Counted from the stretch's first letter, positions 44,771 through 54,045 are shown. The stretch is DNA of 64,000 bases from Finegoldia magna ATCC 53516 (GCF_000159695.1 NZ_CM000955.1:265001-329000), one strand, 5' to 3'. Program-made: numbers and translations. The notes: generated by a model from the sequence alone, not told the origin.

Positions 44771-46846
44771 TTATATTTTGTATTTATTCATATTTCTACC
44801 GGCAATCATAACCGTTGATAAATTGTGAAGGAGTGCCGATGAAGTATTGGTCAATATTCCCATAACTCCTAATATTATCAAAGTTGAATTGAATCCTACG
44901 ATTTGTCTATAATCAGAATCAATTCTTTTTTTCATAGCTTTTGATAATTTTACAACATCAACAAGCCCTTCTAAGCTGTCTGATCCAATCGAAATATCCG
45001 AGATTTCCTTCGCAATATCTGCTCCTTGATGCATTGAAATTCCCACATCTGCGCTAGATAATGCAACAGAATCGTTAATACCATCGCCAATCATTACAAC
45101 CTTATTTCCCTTTTCTTTTTCTTGCAAGATATAGTTTTGCTTATCTTCAGGTAAAACTTGTGATTGATAATAATCCAAATCCAATAGTGAAGCAACACTG
45201 TGAGCAGAATTTTCTGCATCGCCAGTTAACATCGTGATGTTTGTAAACGACAAATCTCTCAATGATTTTACAACATCACAAGCCTCATCTCTTAGAGGAT
45301 CTTCAATACAAATTACAGCGATTAATCTACCGGCAAATGCCAAGTACAATAGCGAATAATCTTCTTTTAATTTATCTATAATTTGTTTTGTTTCATCATT
45401 AATTTTTATTCCCTCATCATCAAGAATAAAATGTTCAGATCCAATCAAGGCATCCTTGTCAACAATCTTAGTTCTGATTCCGTGAGCAACAATGTACTCT
45501 GGTTTAGAGTGCATTTCTTCGTGCTTCAAATTTTTATGCTTTGCGTGTTCAACCACAGCTTTAGCAATCGAATGTGGGAAATGTTCTTCCAGACAAGCCG
45601 CTATTCTTAAGCACTCATTTTCCGAAATTTTATCGAGAGCTATTACTTTTGCTACTCTTGGCTCAGATTTTGTCAACGTACCAGTTTTGTCAAACACGAT
45701 TGTATTTGCTTCAGACAAGTTTTCCAAATATTTTCCGCCCTTTACAAGGATTTTTTCTTCAGATGCTTGACTAATCGCCTTCATTACGGCAATTGGAATA
45801 GTTAATTTTAATGCACATGAGAAATCCACCATTAAGAAGGACTTAGCTTTTTGAAGATTTCTTGTGAATAAATAAGTCAATGCTGTGCCTATAAATGAAT
45901 ACTTCACAAGACTATCAGCCGTGTTCTCAGCTTTCTTTTGAGCGAGTGACTTGTTCTTTTCACTTTCTGAAATCAAACTTATAATATGAGATAATCTTGA
46001 ATCATCGTGTTTTTTCTCCGTTTCGATTAGAATAGAACCTTCTTCAATTGCAGTTCCTGCAAATACAACACTGCCCGATGTTTTCTTGACAGGATTTGAT
46101 TCTCCAGTGAATGAAGATTCGTTAACCATGGCAACACCTTTGATGACTTTACCATCAACAGGAATACTATTACCCATTTCAACTTCGACAATATCTCCAA
46201 TCTCAACATCTTTAATATTTTTAATGATTTTTCCGTCATTTTCAATGACAAATACATTATCTATATTCAATGCCAAAGAATGTGCCAAATTTTCTTGAGA
46301 TTTTTTCATTGTATAATCTTCTATTTCTTCACCTAATCCCAACAAGAACATAATATTCGCAGCATCTGCAAACTGTCTTGTTGCAAGAGATACAGAAATA
46401 GCTGTTGCATCCAACAATTCAACATTTAGTTTTCTATTGAGTAAAGATTTAATACCATTTTTTATAAACGGATAAGCTCTAAAGAACAATGCAACTGTTC
46501 CTATTGGAGCAGGAAGCATATATTTGAAAAAGATTCTTCGATACATCGCATTTCTCAGAATATTAAACAAATCATTTTCTGATTGTGCTTGAAAATCTAC
46601 ATTATCTATTGATGTATTCTCAATTGTATCCATATCTAAATCAAGAATAAACTTCGCCAATTTCGAAACACAGTTTTCATCATAACTAACAGTAATAGAA
46701 TTAGTAAGAAGTGAAATCTTACATGATCTCACTCCACTAACTTCTTCTATACAATATTTAAGTTTATTAAGATTTTCTTTTTTTAAATTATCTTCATAAA
46801 CAAAACGGCATCTGCCCTTTATTCTGTGGGCTATTGACGCTCTCAT
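44771..46846 (-). CDS. Heavy-metal (P1B) P-type ATPase with non-canonical FSC motif
   Basis: The 691-residue pump has an N-terminal HMA-like fold lacking CxxC (HRIKGRCRF...), actuator TGES (SSFTGESNP), phosphorylation site DKTGTLT, HP motif (EEHFPHSIA) and hinge GDGINDS. In the helix before the P-domain, the usual CPC reads D-F-S-C-A-L-K, so the first Cys and the Pro are missing. Metal specificity is therefore uncertain; Mn, Zn or Fe efflux is possible. It is translationally coupled (TAATG) to a small membrane protein upstream. The gene ends at the long hairpin. Confidence 0.9.
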   Translation of the reverse strand: MRASIAHRIKGRCRFVYEDNLKKENLNKLKYCIEEVSGVRSCKISLLTNSITVSYDENCVSKLAKFILDLDMDTIENTSIDNVDFQAQSENDLFNILRNAMYRRIFFKYMLPAPIGTVALFFRAYPFIKNGIKSLLNRKLNVELLDATAISVSLATRQFADAANIMFLLGLGEEIEDYTMKKSQENLAHSLALNIDNVFVIENDGKIIKNIKDVEIGDIVEVEMGNSIPVDGKVIKGVAMVNESSFTGESNPVKKTSGSVVFAGTAIEEGSILIETEKKHDDSRLSHIISLISESEKNKSLAQKKAENTADSLVKYSFIGTALTYLFTRNLQKAKSFLMVDFSCALKLTIPIAVMKAISQASEEKILVKGGKYLENLSEANTIVFDKTGTLTKSEPRVAKVIALDKISENECLRIAACLEEHFPHSIAKAVVEHAKHKNLKHEEMHSKPEYIVAHGIRTKIVDKDALIGSEHFILDDEGIKINDETKQIIDKLKEDYSLLYLAFAGRLIAVICIEDPLRDEACDVVKSLRDLSFTNITMLTGDAENSAHSVASLLDLDYYQSQVLPEDKQNYILQEKEKGNKVVMIGDGINDSVALSSADVGISMHQGADIAKEISDISIGSDSLEGLVDVVKLSKAMKKRIDSDYRQIVGFNSTLIILGVMGILTNTSSALLHNLSTVMIAGRNMNKYKI

Positions 46847-47172
46847 TATTTATTTTCTTCCTCTGTTTTATCTTCAACTTTTTCTTCAGTTTTTTCTTCT
46901 TGTTCTTCAGCTACTTTTTCGATGTCCATTTCATCGTTTTTCTTAGCTTCTTCTTTTTCTTCTCTTTCTTTTACATCTTTTGCTTCTGCAATAACATCTT
47001 CTGCAGAAACTCTAATATTTTCAACAGTTTTATCGATAGATTCTTTAACTTTTAATCCTCCAACAACTGTACTAACAGCAGCTTTTTTAGCTAGCTTTGA
47101 ATTCAAAACTTTTCCACCAATAGCTCCAGCTATTATTCCTGCACCTACGCTAATTATTTTTTTGTTTATCAT
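46846..47172 (-). CDS. Small glycine-rich membrane protein with charged tail, partner of the P-type ATPase
   Basis: The 108-residue protein has an N-terminal hydrophobic segment with glycine-zipper character (ISVGAGIIAGAIGGKVL, about 6-22) and a predicted amphipathic middle (45-70). The C-terminal half is almost only Glu and Lys, likely coiled coil or disordered. I do not recognise a named family with certainty. Size, layout and coupling to a P1B ATPase recall the DUF1490/PacL proteins that scaffold metal pumps in mycobacteria. That comparison is by architecture, not by sequence identity. Confidence 0.7.
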   Translation of the reverse strand: MINKKIISVGAGIIAGAIGGKVLNSKLAKKAAVSTVVGGLKVKESIDKTVENIRVSAEDVIAEAKDVKEREEKEEAKKNDEMDIEKVAEEQEEKTEEKVEDKTEEENK

Positions 47173-47315
47173 AATATACCTCCATAATTTTACACCTTAA
47201 AATATTTGTAAGTTTTTACATAAAATTTACAATTTCTTTATATTCTATCTCACCATTATTATACAATTTTTTTCTTAAAAATATAAGTGTTTTCTTCGAT
47301 TTTTTACTTTTTAAT
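47173..47315. promoter_or_regulatory. Probable promoter region of the metal ATPase operon
   Basis: This 143-base AT-rich gap contains TATAAT on the minus strand (near 47263-47258) without a convincing -35. I see no clear inverted-repeat operator for a metal sensor. Confidence 0.3.
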
Positions 47316-47352
47316 AAAAAAAGAACTAATCTATTTGTCCTAGATTAGATCT
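47316..47352 (-). terminator. Terminator of trxA
   Basis: The stem AGATCTAATCTA/TAGATTAGTTCT (one mismatch) is followed by TTTTTTT on the minus strand, about 20 bases after the trxA stop. Confidence 0.8.
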
Positions 47353-47373
47353 CATTTGTTTATATTTAATTTT

Positions 47374-47682
47374 TTATTTTAGCATATCCAAAATATATTC
47401 TTTTTCTACCATACCTACAGTAGATTTTATGATTTCTCCATCTTCAAATACCAAAATTGTAGGAATACTCATTACTTTGTATTTTCTGGAAATTTCTTGT
47501 GCTCCATCTACATTTAATTTACAGATTTTGATGTTTTCGTCTTTGTTTTCTTCATCAATTTCTTCAATTATTGGAGCGAGTCCTTGGCATGGTCCACACC
47601 AATCTGCATAGAAATCTACCAAAATTTTGCCTTTTGCTTGAATTACTTCTTCATCAAAGTTTTCATTGTTTAAATAAATCAT
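47374..47682 (-). CDS. trxA: Thioredoxin
   Basis: The 102-residue protein has the active site W28-C29-G-P-C32 in FYADWCGPCQG and the cis-proline loop in VMSIPTILVF. It is a disulphide reductant for the thiol peroxidase encoded nearby and for other enzymes. It lies nine bases downstream of the VanY-type gene and is probably co-transcribed. Confidence 0.95.
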   Translation of the reverse strand: MIYLNNENFDEEVIQAKGKILVDFYADWCGPCQGLAPIIEEIDEENKDENIKICKLNVDGAQEISRKYKVMSIPTILVFEDGEIIKSTVGMVEKEYILDMLK

Positions 47683-47691
47683 ATTTCACCT

Positions 47692-49062
47692 CTAATTATT
47701 GTTATCATTGTTGTCGTTGTTGTCGTTATTTCTGTCGTTTTTATTATTATCTTGTCCATCATCTTCAGAATTTTGATTGTTTCTCTTTTTGTCAGAATTT
47801 TCTGAGTTTTCGTTATCAGAATTATCTCTGTTATTATTTGAGTTTTCACTATCCGATTTTCTCTCAGAGTTTTCTTCAGAGTTTGATGGTTCTTTTTCTT
47901 CGTTGTTTTGTTTGTCGCTATCTTCTTTGTTGTTGTCTGTCTTTGTTACATTTTCATCAGCAACTTTAAGGTATTCTTCCAATGTCAAATTTTGGTCGTG
48001 AAGAATTTTCGCCAAATCAATTCCAACATATCTAAAATGCCATGGAGCAAAGCTTAATCCTGTAGTATCTTCCTTTCCTTCAGGATATCTCAATACGAAA
48101 CCGTATTTATAAGCATTGTCCATCAACCACTTGTATTCTTTTGATTTTGAGAAATCTAATTTGTATTTAAGTGTGTAATCTTCTCCTATCAAATCATATG
48201 CTAGACCTGTTTGATGTTCAGAAGTACCAGCTTTTACGAATTTTACATCTTCTACATCTTCTAACTTAGATTGTTGTTCGAATGATCTATAATCGCTCAC
48301 GCTTCTTAATATTACACCGTCTTTGTTTGCATCATTAACCATTAAAGTAAATGATTTACGAGCATCTTCATCAATTCCTGGATCGTAATCTGATGGCAAT
48401 GTGTAGTCACTATTTACAATCAAAACGCCTTTTATTACTTTGAATTGATTTTTGTTTTCTATATCTGACAAATCAGATTTTAAAATGTATCCTTTTTTGC
48501 CATTATACACAACGTATGAAAAATCTCCTTGATCTGAATAATACTTTACATAAGCATTGTTAGGAATTTGTTCAAGAACAGTGGATACTTTTTCGCTCTT
48601 TTCATACAAATTAGTCATTTTATTTGTCTTTGAGAACTTAACTAATGATTGAACAACTGGCTGTGGTTTTACTGGTGTTTGGTTAGTGATTGTTGTTTGT
48701 TGTTTTGGTTTTGCGTTGTTTTTATTTGTAATCTTCTTAACAGCAAAAATAATTAAAAGTATCAAAACTATTGCCACGATTGCGGAAATAATTCTTCTTC
48801 TTCTCAATTTCTTCTGTCTAGCTATTCTTTTTTGTCTAGCTATTCTTTTTCTTTCCATTTCAACCATTTCTGGAGTCAAAACTATTGTTTTGCCCATATC
48901 TTGTTCATGATTGTAACTATTTCTTTGTTTTCTCATTTCTCTACGATTTTTTTCGGCGTTTTTCTTCCTGCGTCTCATTTCGCTTTCTGAAACTCTTCCG
49001 CTTGAAAAATCGTATTTTTGATTAATATCACTGTAACTTGATTTTCTTTTATTGTCAGCCAT
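47692..49062 (-). CDS. Membrane-anchored VanY-type (M15B) D-alanyl-D-alanine carboxypeptidase
   Basis: The 456-residue protein has a very basic N-terminal cytoplasmic region (1-90), one membrane helix (about 91-108) and an SH3-like stretch (about 140-200). The M15B catalytic domain (about 210-375) has SEHQTGLAYDL (zinc His and Asp) and PWHFRYVG (second zinc His). It should trim peptidoglycan stem peptides outside the membrane. The last 85 residues are almost only Asn, Asp, Glu, Ser and Lys, with short repeats. A six-residue duplication (IARQKR/IARQKK) lies before the membrane helix. Confidence 0.87.
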   Translation of the reverse strand: MADNKRKSSYSDINQKYDFSSGRVSESEMRRRKKNAEKNRREMRKQRNSYNHEQDMGKTIVLTPEMVEMERKRIARQKRIARQKKLRRRRIISAIVAIVLILLIIFAVKKITNKNNAKPKQQTTITNQTPVKPQPVVQSLVKFSKTNKMTNLYEKSEKVSTVLEQIPNNAYVKYYSDQGDFSYVVYNGKKGYILKSDLSDIENKNQFKVIKGVLIVNSDYTLPSDYDPGIDEDARKSFTLMVNDANKDGVILRSVSDYRSFEQQSKLEDVEDVKFVKAGTSEHQTGLAYDLIGEDYTLKYKLDFSKSKEYKWLMDNAYKYGFVLRYPEGKEDTTGLSFAPWHFRYVGIDLAKILHDQNLTLEEYLKVADENVTKTDNNKEDSDKQNNEEKEPSNSEENSERKSDSENSNNNRDNSDNENSENSDKKRNNQNSEDDGQDNNKNDRNNDNNDNNDNNN

Positions 49063-49074
49063 ATTCCACCTCTT

Positions 49075-50910
49075 TTATTGATGTTCTACATCCGGAGTAT
49101 AATTTGGTACGATTTTTTGCAATTGTTCAACAATTACTAACTTTGAGTTTTGTTCTGTAGTTTTCTTCAAATCCACTAAGTCGTTAGATAATTTTTCTAT
49201 ATCGTGAACCACCGGTTCTTCTACAAATATCATATCATATTTTGTCTTACTTATATTATTAGCTTCAATCAAAGTTTCTTCGTAAAGTTTTTCTCCAGGT
49301 CTAAGTCCCGTAAATTCTATCTTGATGTCTTTGTCCAACTCCAAGCCTGATAATTTTATCAATTTTTTTGCCAAATCTACGATTTTTACAGGATCTCCCA
49401 TATCTAATACAAATATTTCTCCACCTTCTGCCATTGCTCCAGCTTGCATAACAAGTTGACAAGCTTCAGGAATTGTCATGAAATATCTAATGATATCCTT
49501 GTGGGTAACAGTAACTGGTCCACCTTCTTGAATTTGCTTTTTGAATAGTGGAATTACTGAACCATTTGATCCAAGCACATTTCCAAATCGAACTGCTACA
49601 TACTCTGTTTTAGAAATTTGATTTTTAGATTGTACTAATAGCTCACAAATTCTCTTTGTGCAACCCATTACAGATGTCGGATTAACCGCCTTATCTGTAG
49701 ATATTAATACGAATTTCTTGACGTTATGAATATCGCAACAATCTATTATATTTTTCGTTCCAAATACATTGTTCAAAACAGCTGCTTGTGGTGAATGTTC
49801 CATCAAAGGAACGTGTTTGTGAGCTGCAGCGTGGAACACAACATCTGGTTTGTGAATTCCAAAAATCGCATTCATTCTATCGAAGTTTCTTATAGATTCT
49901 ATAATAACATCAATTGGTGCATCAGGATCATTTCTCAAAATTTCATTTTGTATATCATAAGTAGTGTTTTCATAGATATCAATCATCACCAATTTTTTTG
50001 GTTTATATTTTAATATTTGTCTACAAAGCTCACTACCTATTGATCCACCTGCGCCAGTTACCATTACGACTTTATCGTTCAAAAATTCATTAAGAATTTC
50101 TTTGTCCAATACTACTTGGTCACGTCCAAGCAAGTCTTCGATTTGAACATCTCTTAAATCTTTCAAATCAACCTTGGAATCTATAAATTCATAATAGCCA
50201 GGCATTATTTTAACTTTTGCATTAAGTTTTTCGCATTCATTAAGAATTTGTTTCTTTCGTTCTGAATCTATAGTTGGTATCGCTAAAACAATTTCTTCAA
50301 CGTTGTACTCATGTGCCTTTTTAACAATATCACTTGTGTCACCTACAACCGGAACCGACGAAATACTTTTGTTTATTTTTGTATTGTCATCGTCGATTAT
50401 ACACACAGGTTTGGATTTCATTTCAGGGTGATTTAACATTTCACGTACAACCAAAACTCCCGCAGCACCTGCTCCTATTACCATTGAATTAACTTGACCT
50501 GCGATAGTTTGTTCAACAGCTGATTTTTTATCAGTTTTAGTTCTTGCAATCATACGAACTATTAAAATCAATACAACTTCAAAAACAAGGGCAATCAAAA
50601 AGCTTGATCTTGGAAGAGTTGATTTTACCAAAATCAAAAACAATGAAGAACCAACACTTGCAATAGCAGTGTACACACCAGCTTTTAAGTAGTCTTCAAA
50701 TGTTGCATACCTCCACATTACCTTGTACATTTTGAAAATAAAAAGTATCAAAATTTGTATTATTGTAACTACGGCTGCATATTTAAGATAGTAACTCATA
50801 TACCTTGGCGGTACTTGTCCGTCAAATCTTAAAAGTAAACCTACAATATACGATATATTAATGATTATAGCATCTAAAATCCCCAATACTATGTTTCTGT
50901 ATTTATTCAT
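49075..50910 (-). CDS. Membrane-bound UDP-sugar 4,6-dehydratase/epimerase (CapD/PglF family)
   Basis: The 611-residue protein has four N-terminal membrane helices. A first Rossmann domain (GAGAAGVLVVREML, about 140-280) is followed by a catalytic SDR domain with VTGAGGSIGSELCRQIL, FHAAAHKHVPLME and STDKAVNPTSVMGCTKR. The catalytic triad Tyr is replaced by Met, as is normal in this membrane subgroup. It likely makes a UDP-4-keto-6-deoxy sugar for capsule or glycoprotein. It is preceded by its own extended -10 promoter and followed by the VanY-type gene after 12 bases, linking it to surface biogenesis. Confidence 0.9.
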   Translation of the reverse strand: MNKYRNIVLGILDAIIINISYIVGLLLRFDGQVPPRYMSYYLKYAAVVTIIQILILFIFKMYKVMWRYATFEDYLKAGVYTAIASVGSSLFLILVKSTLPRSSFLIALVFEVVLILIVRMIARTKTDKKSAVEQTIAGQVNSMVIGAGAAGVLVVREMLNHPEMKSKPVCIIDDDNTKINKSISSVPVVGDTSDIVKKAHEYNVEEIVLAIPTIDSERKKQILNECEKLNAKVKIMPGYYEFIDSKVDLKDLRDVQIEDLLGRDQVVLDKEILNEFLNDKVVMVTGAGGSIGSELCRQILKYKPKKLVMIDIYENTTYDIQNEILRNDPDAPIDVIIESIRNFDRMNAIFGIHKPDVVFHAAAHKHVPLMEHSPQAAVLNNVFGTKNIIDCCDIHNVKKFVLISTDKAVNPTSVMGCTKRICELLVQSKNQISKTEYVAVRFGNVLGSNGSVIPLFKKQIQEGGPVTVTHKDIIRYFMTIPEACQLVMQAGAMAEGGEIFVLDMGDPVKIVDLAKKLIKLSGLELDKDIKIEFTGLRPGEKLYEETLIEANNISKTKYDMIFVEEPVVHDIEKLSNDLVDLKKTTEQNSKLVIVEQLQKIVPNYTPDVEHQ

Positions 50911-50945
50911 TTTAACTCCTCTGACAAATATTACTTATCGTATTC

Positions 50946-50954
50946 ATTATACCA
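50946..50954 (-). promoter_or_regulatory. Extended -10 promoter of the CapD-type gene
   Basis: TGGTATAAT on the minus strand, about 35 bases before the ATG. No good -35 is seen; the extended -10 would compensate. Confidence 0.5.
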
Positions 50955-50995
50955 TAAATACAAGATAAAATTATTCGGAAAATGACTTTTATCGT

Positions 50996-52057
50996 TTAAA
51001 TCTCAACTCTCCAATTAAAGTTATCTTCAATCTTTCCAAATTGTAAATTAGTTAATGTTTCATAAACGTGAAGGCTAGTTTTTCCGATTTGACCATCGTT
51101 AATAATCATTTCATATTCATCATACAATAGCTTTCCAACTGGACTGATAACAGCTGCAGTTCCGGTTCCAAATATTTCTAGAAGCTCTCCATTTTTGTAA
51201 TAATCTTTGATATCGTCAATAGAAATTCTTTCTTCTGAAACTTCCATACCTTCGTATCTTAGTAATTCGATAACAGATTTTCTAGTTATTCCTTCCAAAA
51301 TACTTCCGTTAATCATTGGCGTTATAACTTTGTCTTTTAGCACAAAGAATATATTCATCGCACCTACTTCTTCGATGTATTTTCTTTCCACACCGTCTAG
51401 CCATAAAACTTGTGAATAACCCCTATCGTGAGCAATATCTTGGCTTTTCATACTAGCAGCATAATTTCCACCAGTTTTTGCCATTCCCATTCCGCCTCTT
51501 ACAGCTCTCACATAATCTTTTTCTACATAAATACTAACAGGGCTCAAACCATTTTTATAATAAGATCCGCTTGGAGAAGCTATTATGATAAGTTTGTATT
51601 CATTACTAACCTTTACTCCTAATTGTGCATCAGTTGCAATGATAAAAGGTCTGATATACAATGAGCAACCTTCTTCTTCAGGTATCCAATCTCTTTCCAA
51701 ATCGACAAATTTGTACAAATATTTCAAAACTTTTTCTTCATCGATTTGTGGAATACACAATCTATCATTGCTTTTATTTAATCTTTTTAAATTTTCTAAT
51801 GGTCTAAACAAATATACTTTGCCGTCATTTTTATAAGCTTTCATCCCTTCAAAAACAGTTTGTCCATAATGAAAGACCATAGAAGAAGGATCAAGACAAA
51901 TATTTTGATATGGAATTATCCTTTCATCGTGCCAACCATTTTCTTTGTCATAATCTATTACTAACATGTGATCTGTAAATATTTTTCCAAATCCCAATTC
52001 TTCACTATCAGAGTATTTTTGTTTTGGTGTTGTTGTTTTTTCGATTTTTAAACTCAT
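50996..52057 (-). CDS. ilvE: Branched-chain amino-acid aminotransferase
   Basis: This 353-residue class IV PLP enzyme of the long (BCAT1-like) type has FHYGQTVFEGMKAYK, LYIRPFIIATD, GGMGMAKTGGNYAAS (PLP Lys region), EEVGAMNIFFV and GTGTAAVISPVG. It interconverts leucine, isoleucine and valine with their 2-oxo acids. No other branched-chain biosynthesis genes are near, so it may serve amino-acid fermentation. Confidence 0.95.
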   Translation of the reverse strand: MSLKIEKTTTPKQKYSDSEELGFGKIFTDHMLVIDYDKENGWHDERIIPYQNICLDPSSMVFHYGQTVFEGMKAYKNDGKVYLFRPLENLKRLNKSNDRLCIPQIDEEKVLKYLYKFVDLERDWIPEEEGCSLYIRPFIIATDAQLGVKVSNEYKLIIIASPSGSYYKNGLSPVSIYVEKDYVRAVRGGMGMAKTGGNYAASMKSQDIAHDRGYSQVLWLDGVERKYIEEVGAMNIFFVLKDKVITPMINGSILEGITRKSVIELLRYEGMEVSEERISIDDIKDYYKNGELLEIFGTGTAAVISPVGKLLYDEYEMIINDGQIGKTSLHVYETLTNLQFGKIEDNFNWRVEI

Positions 52058-52074
52058 TTATATCTCCTTATATG

Positions 52075-52101
52075 TAAAAAAAGCTACCATCAAGGTAGCT
52101 T
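52075..52101 (-). terminator. Terminator of rpsF-ssb-rpsR
   Basis: The stem AAGCTACC/GGTAGCTT with a five-base loop is followed by TTTTTTT on the minus strand, about ten bases after the rpsR stop. Confidence 0.87.
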
Positions 52102-52110
52102 AATTTTTTC

Positions 52111-52335
52111 TTATTCAGCACTGTATGGTAATAGTGCAACTTGTCTAGCTTTTTTGATAGCATCAGTTATTTGTCTTTGATGTTTTGCGTTTAATCCAGT
52201 TACTCTTCTTGGTAAAATCTTACCTCTTTCACTGATATAGTTTTTAAGCATATTTACATCTTTATAATCAATAACTTTTGTTTTATCCTTTTGGAATGGA
52301 TCTATCTTTTTTCTAGGTCTAAATCTTCTTTGCAT
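52111..52335 (-). CDS. rpsR: 30S ribosomal protein S18
   Basis: The 74-residue protein has [40 protein letters not shown] and [22 protein letters not shown], the canonical S18 sequence. It binds 16S rRNA with S6, encoded two genes upstream. It lacks the Cys-x2-Cys zinc motif, so it is the zinc-independent form. Confidence 0.97.
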   Translation of the reverse strand: MQRRFRPRKKIDPFQKDKTKVIDYKDVNMLKNYISERGKILPRRVTGLNAKHQRQITDAIKKARQVALLPYSAE

Positions 52336-52355
52336 ATCTTTAAAACCTCCTACTA

Positions 52356-52868
52356 TTAGAATGGAAGTTCGTCAATATCAGTCGGAACTGCATTGTCTCC
52401 CATTCCGAAATCGTCATTACTCTTATGAATATCGTTTGAATTTTGGAAATTATTGTTTTGGAAAGAATTATTGTTGAATGATTGGTTATTGTTGTAACCT
52501 TGATAGTTACCTGAATTTGGTTGTGAATTACTTGATTCAACAAAATCAAATTGATCGACAATTACATCAGTTGTATAAATTCTTTGTCCTTGTTGGTTTT
52601 CATAAGATCCCGTTTGAATGTGGCCTGTAATCGCAATTCTATTTCCTTTATGGAAATATTGTCCAATAACTTCTGCAGTCCTTCCAAAAGCAACGCAATT
52701 GATAAAATCCGCAGTTGGTTGATTGTTGTTTTCAGCTTCCATTCTTTTTTCTTTAGATAATCTTCTATCTACAGCAACACTAAATCTAGCGTTAGCTAAT
52801 TGAGTATTCGCTGAATATCTCACTTCAGGGTCTCTTGTCAATCTACCCATCAAACTAACATTATTCAA
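52356..52868 (-). CDS. ssb: Single-stranded DNA-binding protein
   Basis: The 170-residue protein has an OB-fold domain (1-110; [31 protein letters not shown]) and a Gln/Asn-rich linker. The acidic C-terminal tip DIDELPF recruits replication and repair partners. It is in the standard rpsF-ssb-rpsR order. Confidence 0.96.
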   Translation of the reverse strand: MNNVSLMGRLTRDPEVRYSANTQLANARFSVAVDRRLSKEKRMEAENNNQPTADFINCVAFGRTAEVIGQYFHKGNRIAITGHIQTGSYENQQGQRIYTTDVIVDQFDFVESSNSQPNSGNYQGYNNNQSFNNNSFQNNNFQNSNDIHKSNDDFGMGDNAVPTDIDELPF

Positions 52869-52888
52869 AACATTTCCTCCTCTTACGA

Positions 52889-53176
52889 TTATTGTTCGTC
52901 AACTCTAACAACCATGTATCTAATGATTTGGTCGAATAATCTACATCTTCTTTCGATTTCCTTAACAAATTGTGGATCTAAATCGAAGTTTACAATATAA
53001 TAGTATCCTTCTTTGATGTAGTTAATTTCATAAGCTAATTTTCTTTTTCCCCAATCGTGAACTTCTTCAAGTTTACCATTTTCGTCAATTACTTGTTGAA
53101 TTCTTGAGAATACAGTATTTCTGTCTTCTTCTGATAATTCTGGCTTAAAGATTAGCACTAATTCATATTTATTCAT
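52889..53176 (-). CDS. rpsF: 30S ribosomal protein S6
   Basis: The 95-residue protein has [44 protein letters not shown] and [10 protein letters not shown], the S6 pattern. It is first in the operon and should autoregulate it, together with S18, through the leader described next to it. Confidence 0.96.
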
Positions 53177-53182
53177 ATGACA

Positions 53183-53220
53183 CCTCCTTGTGGTCTATTT
53201 GGCCCCTATCCGGAGCAAGG
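53183..53220 (-). promoter_or_regulatory. Candidate S6:S18 autoregulatory leader of rpsF
   Basis: On the minus strand CCTTG (53220-53216) can pair with CAAGG (53190-53186), which is part of the AGGAGG ribosome site. The enclosed loop carries TCCGGA, giving the unpaired CCG known to be bound by the S6-S18 complex in leaders of this operon. Binding would close the ribosome site. The class assignment rests on position plus the CCG and SD pairing. Confidence 0.5.
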
Positions 53221-53232
53221 ATTTACCTATAT

Positions 53233-53261
53233 ATATTACCATAATCTTTTAACATTTACAA
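53233..53261 (-). promoter_or_regulatory. Promoter of rpsF-ssb-rpsR
   Basis: On the minus strand, TTGTAA (53261-53256) and TAATAT (53238-53233) are 17 bases apart, with TGG before the -10. Confidence 0.6.
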
Positions 53262-53294
53262 CAAATTTCCAAAATATTTTTTACTTTTTTTGAT

Positions 53295-53322
53295 TTGCCA
53301 TAATGGTTTTATCTATTATAAT
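53295..53322 (+). promoter_or_regulatory. Promoter of the TIM-barrel/bioY pair
   Basis: TTGCCA (53295-53300) and TATAAT (53317-53322) are 16 bases apart. AAGGAGG follows at 53343-53349 and the ATG at 53356. Confidence 0.65.
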
Positions 53323-53355
53323 ATAAATATGAAATTCATTTTAAGGAGGCATCTT

Positions 53356-54045
53356 ATGGAAAAGAAATTTATACCAGAAGTAAAATCTAATTTGAGACAC
53401 AGAATGGTACATATTCCAGAATCAATGTACAAAGCATCTGGCATAACAGTTTTAGGAAAAAGAATAAAAACTCTTGTCTTCACAACAGACATTGCAATAA
53501 TAAATAATACAAATGGCCACGCCATAATGGCAGTATATCCTTTCACACCAACATTATCAATCACAAATGCTATTATAATGTCTTCAAGTCTTCCAGTTTT
53601 TGCCGGAGTAGGTGGCGGAATTACATCTGGAATTAGAAGTGTAAATATGGCATTACAAGCAGAGATGTTAGGAGCTTACGGAGTAATCGTAAATGCCCCA
53701 ATGAAAAATGAGACTATTGTTCAGATGAAAAAAGTTTTAGACATACCTATAGTCGCTACAATAGTATCTGCATATGATGATATCGAAGGAAAAATCAATT
53801 CTGGTGCAGATATTTTAAATGTATCCGGTGGAAAGAAAACTGCATTTTTAGTTGAAGAAATCAGAAAAAAAGTTGGATATGAATTTCCAATAATTGCAAC
53901 AGGCGGTGATAATGAGCAAAATGTTATCGATACGATCAATGCTGGAGCGAATGCTTTAAGTTATACTCCCCCAACATCAGCAGAAATTTTCCACGAAGTA
54001 ATGGCAAATTACAGACAAGATATGAGAGAAAAACAAGATGAGTAA
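53356..54045 (+). CDS. TIM-barrel protein of unknown function next to bioY
   Basis: The 229-residue protein has the alternating pattern of a beta/alpha barrel, including VFAGVGGGITSG, GAYGVIVNAPM, DIPIVATIVSAYD, GADILNVSGG, PIIATGGDNEQNV and GANALSYTPPT. The last two resemble phosphate-binding loops of HisF/NanE-like barrels. I cannot name a reaction. The stop overlaps the bioY start by eight bases, so a link to biotin or another vitamin is possible. The start chosen (53356) has an ideal ribosome site; longer frames include the promoter. Confidence 0.7.
   Translation: MEKKFIPEVKSNLRHRMVHIPESMYKASGITVLGKRIKTLVFTTDIAIINNTNGHAIMAVYPFTPTLSITNAIIMSSSLPVFAGVGGGITSGIRSVNMALQAEMLGAYGVIVNAPMKNETIVQMKKVLDIPIVATIVSAYDDIEGKINSGADILNVSGGKKTAFLVEEIRKKVGYEFPIIATGGDNEQNVIDTINAGANALSYTPPTSAEIFHEVMANYRQDMREKQDE

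Noticed and set aside
46834..47055. Phe/Ser-rich frame on the plus strand
   Set aside because: It is the complement of the Glu/Lys-rich tail of the 108-residue membrane protein; composition alone explains it.
47571..47969. Cys/Leu/His-rich 132-residue frame on the plus strand
   Set aside because: It is a shadow of the Asn/Asp-rich tail of the VanY protein; no ribosome site.
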